Source: UBA10646 sp046296295 (GTDB taxonomy: Bacteria; Bacteroidota; Bacteroidia; Chitinophagales; Chitinophagaceae). Taken from it: 64,000 bases of DNA. Position 1 is the stretch's first letter; each line of letters begins with the position of its first letter. The stretch lies in NCBI GenBank assembly GCA_046296295.1, contig JBKBLG010000003.1:124001-188000 (forward strand), written 5' to 3'. This document shows positions 62,420 to 64,000 of the stretch, one piece after another. The notes beneath the pieces are model-generated. The model was given only the letters and a program-made list of their open reading frames with translations. It made no database searches and was not told where the DNA came from. Both the position numbers and the translations under genes were made by a program.

Positions 62420-64000
62420 ATGAACTTACAGCAACTACTGGAGCAATACCAGCGCAACCCCCGCCTGCAACAGCTTGCGGGCCAACTGCTTTATGCAGAC
62501 AAGCAACATATATACCTTACTAACCTTGCAGGCTCAAGTGTAGAACAGGTATTAGCAGCCTTATTTTTAGGCAGTCAACCCAACCCCGATGGCACAGCCT
62601 CACATGTACTTGGTAATGACTGGACAAATGCCGGCTTCAACCATTTAGTAATTTTGAATGATGCTGAAGAAGCTGCTTATTTTCATAACACAGTGGAAAA
62701 TATTACCAGTGCATTAGACTTGTTTTACTTTCCGGCATCGTTTAAAAATCGAAAGAATTTTAAGTTATTGAACAGTAGCAATGTAATGCTACGTACAGAG
62801 GCGCTTACAAAATTATCGAAAGGTGGGCATCGAAAAATTATCATTACTTATCCGGAGGCGCTATTCGAAAAAGTAGTGTTACCAGGTACTTTAAGTGATA
62901 ACATTATTCAAATAAAAGCTAACGATACCATTAACCTCGATGGTTTGTTAGAGTTATTTGTAATGTATGGTTTTGTGCGTACTGATTTTGTATACGAGCC
63001 TGGCCAATTTGCCGTAAGGGGGGGCATTTTAGATATCTACTCTTTTGGCAATGAAAAGCCTTATCGTATTGAATTATTTGGGAACGAGGTAGATAGTATT
63101 CGCATTTTTGACCCAGAAAGTCAGTTAAGTGAACGCAGATTATTACAAGTAAGCATTATCCCTAATGTTGAAACGCAGTTTGATAGTGGCGAAAAAGTAA
63201 CCCTCTTAGAATTTCTTCCTGAACATACCATTGTGTGGTTAAAAGATTGGGATGTTATCAAAGAAAAAATTCAAGTACAAGAAGAAGACCTTGGCCTGTA
63301 TTTGCAACGTGTTGCCGATGGTTTAGTTACATCTGAACCTGACGACGATGAAGATGAAACAAAAATTCTAAAAAATATTTCTTTACAAGATATTGTACCA
63401 GCTGCAACAACTGAGCGGCAGCTACAACAGTTTCATACCGTTGAATTTGGTTTTAGAGCACACATAGCCAACTACGAAATTGCTTTTAATACACAACCCC
63501 AGCCCTCGTTTAACAGGCAATTCGACCTGCTAATTAAAAATTTAAAAGGGTATGAAGCGAAGGGATACCATATTTATCTTTTTGCTGAACAAGCAAAGCA
63601 ATTAGAACGCCTGCATTCCATTTTTACAGATTTAAAAACCGAAATTCAATTCATCCCCGTTGCTACAAGCATTCACGAAGGCTTTATTGACAACGATATT
63701 AAAGTGGTATGTTACACCGACCACCAAATTTTTCAACGCTACCATAAGTATAAGGTTAAGCAAGCTTTTAATAAGAGTAAAGCCTTAACCTTAAAAACAC
63801 TTCGCGACTTGCAACCCGGCGATTATGTAACACATATTGACCATGGTGTAGGAACATATAGTGGCTTGCAAAAAATTGAAGTGAATGGTAAGCTGCAAGA
63901 AGCCGTTAGAATAATTTATAAAGACAGTGATATACTGTACGTAAATATTAATTCACTCCATAAAATTTCAAAGTATACAGGCAAAGAAGGCACACAACCT
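62420..64000 (+). CDS. mfd: Transcription-repair coupling factor, N-terminal part
   Basis: The frame starts at ATG 62420 and runs off the right edge after 527 codons. Mfd removes stalled RNA polymerase and recruits UvrA. The UvrB-like region has EPGQFAVRGGILDIYSFGNE followed by RIELFGNEVDSIRIFDPESQ. The RNA-polymerase-interacting CarD-like domain begins LQPGDYVTHIDHGVGTYSGL and reaches LHKISKYTGKEG at the edge. The translocase domains lie outside. A motif variant (63008-63019) encodes FAVR inside the conserved FAVRGG. Confidence 0.95.
   Translation, partial: MNLQQLLEQYQRNPRLQQLAGQLLYADKQHIYLTNLAGSSVEQVLAALFLGSQPNPDGTASHVLGNDWTNAGFNHLVILNDAEEAAYFHNTVENITSALDLFYFPASFKNRKNFKLLNSSNVMLRTEALTKLSKGGHRKIIITYPEALFEKVVLPGTLSDNIIQIKANDTINLDGLLELFVMYGFVRTDFVYEPGQFAVRGGILDIYSFGNEKPYRIELFGNEVDSIRIFDPESQLSERRLLQVSIIPNVETQFDSGEKVTLLEFLPEHTIVWLKDWDVIKEKIQVQEEDLGLYLQRVADGLVTSEPDDDEDETKILKNISLQDIVPAATTERQLQQFHTVEFGFRAHIANYEIAFNTQPQPSFNRQFDLLIKNLKGYEAKGYHIYLFAEQAKQLERLHSIFTDLKTEIQFIPVATSIHEGFIDNDIKVVCYTDHQIFQRYHKYKVKQAFNKSKALTLKTLRDLQPGDYVTHIDHGVGTYSGLQKIEVNGKLQEAVRIIYKDSDILYVNINSLHKISKYTGKEGTQP

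Larger units (their letters stand above)
2030..63019. repeat. Dispersed iterated motif TTT(A/G)CCG(T/C)AAGG, about 31 copies
   Basis: By-eye positions of the 12-mer core on either strand. TTTACCGTAAGG type: 5663, 6821, 10792, 19453, 21837, 35313, 43285, 45032, 48906, 50339, 54950, 56005, 57713, 59978, 62316, 62344. TTTACCGCAAGG type: 4028, 5186, 10682, 12494, 18738, 20539, 44085, 52927, 53363. TTTGCCGTAAGG type: 2030, 4084, 5506, 24441, 61341, 63008. Most are preceded by CA (CATTTACC...). Ten are intergenic, the rest coding in several frames. Related palindromes with other spacers are not counted: TTACGTAA at 216 and 13291, TTAC-GG-GTAA at 8417 and 24561, TTAC-AC-GTAA at 51647 and 53388. Confidence 0.85.

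Noticed and set aside
62332..62523. 63-codon frame between the GATase and mfd
   Set aside because: Overlaps the motif pair and the mfd start in another frame; mfd is certain.
2030..63019. Iterated motif as a protein-level repeat
   Set aside because: It encodes different peptides in different frames and also occurs in gaps.
2030..63019. CRISPR array
   Set aside because: Copies are dispersed at irregular distances of hundreds to thousands of bases, with no spacers or cas genes.

Overview
The window is a chromosomal segment of a Bacteroidota bacterium, probably a Chitinophagaceae-type relative. The evidence is two proteins with type IX secretion (T9SS) C-terminal sorting domains, -7 promoter boxes of the TAnnTTTG type, almost no Shine-Dalgarno sequences, a carboxypeptidase-regulatory-like secreted protein and a Lys/Ala-tailed topoisomerase I. 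No rRNA, tRNA, CRISPR array or intact insertion sequence was found.

Layout. 1-15.1 kb holds housekeeping and surface genes: a partial phosphopantetheinyl transferase, dcd, a decayed secreted-protein gene, topA, a dipeptide epimerase, ogt, a CsaA-like protein, ndk, two large T9SS cargo proteins, an Mrp-type Fe-S carrier and a small secreted protein. 15.3-56.0 kb is one very large surface-polysaccharide locus, almost all on the minus strand, with many 4-20 bp gene overlaps. Read in the direction of transcription it runs: Wzm/Wzt ABC exporter, two glycosyltransferases, a UDP-sugar epimerase, Wza- and Wzc-like export proteins, a legionaminic-acid block (LegB, LegC, LegI, LegG, PtmE-like, LegF), an amidine-forming trio (HisF, HisH, N-acetyl sugar amidotransferase), acyltransferases, a Wzx flippase, glycosyltransferases, an aldolase/cytidylyltransferase/HAD trio, a frameshifted acyltransferase, a GT29 sialyltransferase-like protein, three GT4 enzymes, a Wzy-like membrane protein and finally a UDP-bacillosamine set (PglF/E/D/C-like plus a GT4). 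56.1-64 kb returns to housekeeping: rpsF-rpsR, rplI, a LuxE-like protein, a lipoprotein, a UbiA-like membrane protein, an M42 peptidase, a class I glutamine amidotransferase and the start of mfd.

How the genes work together. The PglF/E/D/C-like enzymes would make UDP-diacetylbacillosamine and load it on the lipid carrier. The Leg block would make CMP-legionaminic acid from a GDP-sugar. The amidotransferase trio could turn an acetamido group into an acetamidino group. The aldolase trio may make a second CMP-activated keto-sugar. GT29 is the best candidate for transferring a CMP-sugar. Wzx/Wzy/Wza/Wzc and Wzm/Wzt give two apparent export routes.

The most unusual signal is not a gene. A 12-14 bp motif, TTTACCGTAAGG and close variants, occurs about 31 times by eye, on both strands, in all reading frames and in intergenic gaps, sometimes as inverted pairs beside gene ends. 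It is nearly absent from 24.5-43.3 kb, which includes the most AT-rich genes of the polysaccharide locus. This looks like a genome-wide iterated DNA element, comparable in behaviour to HIP1 or to DNA-uptake sequences.
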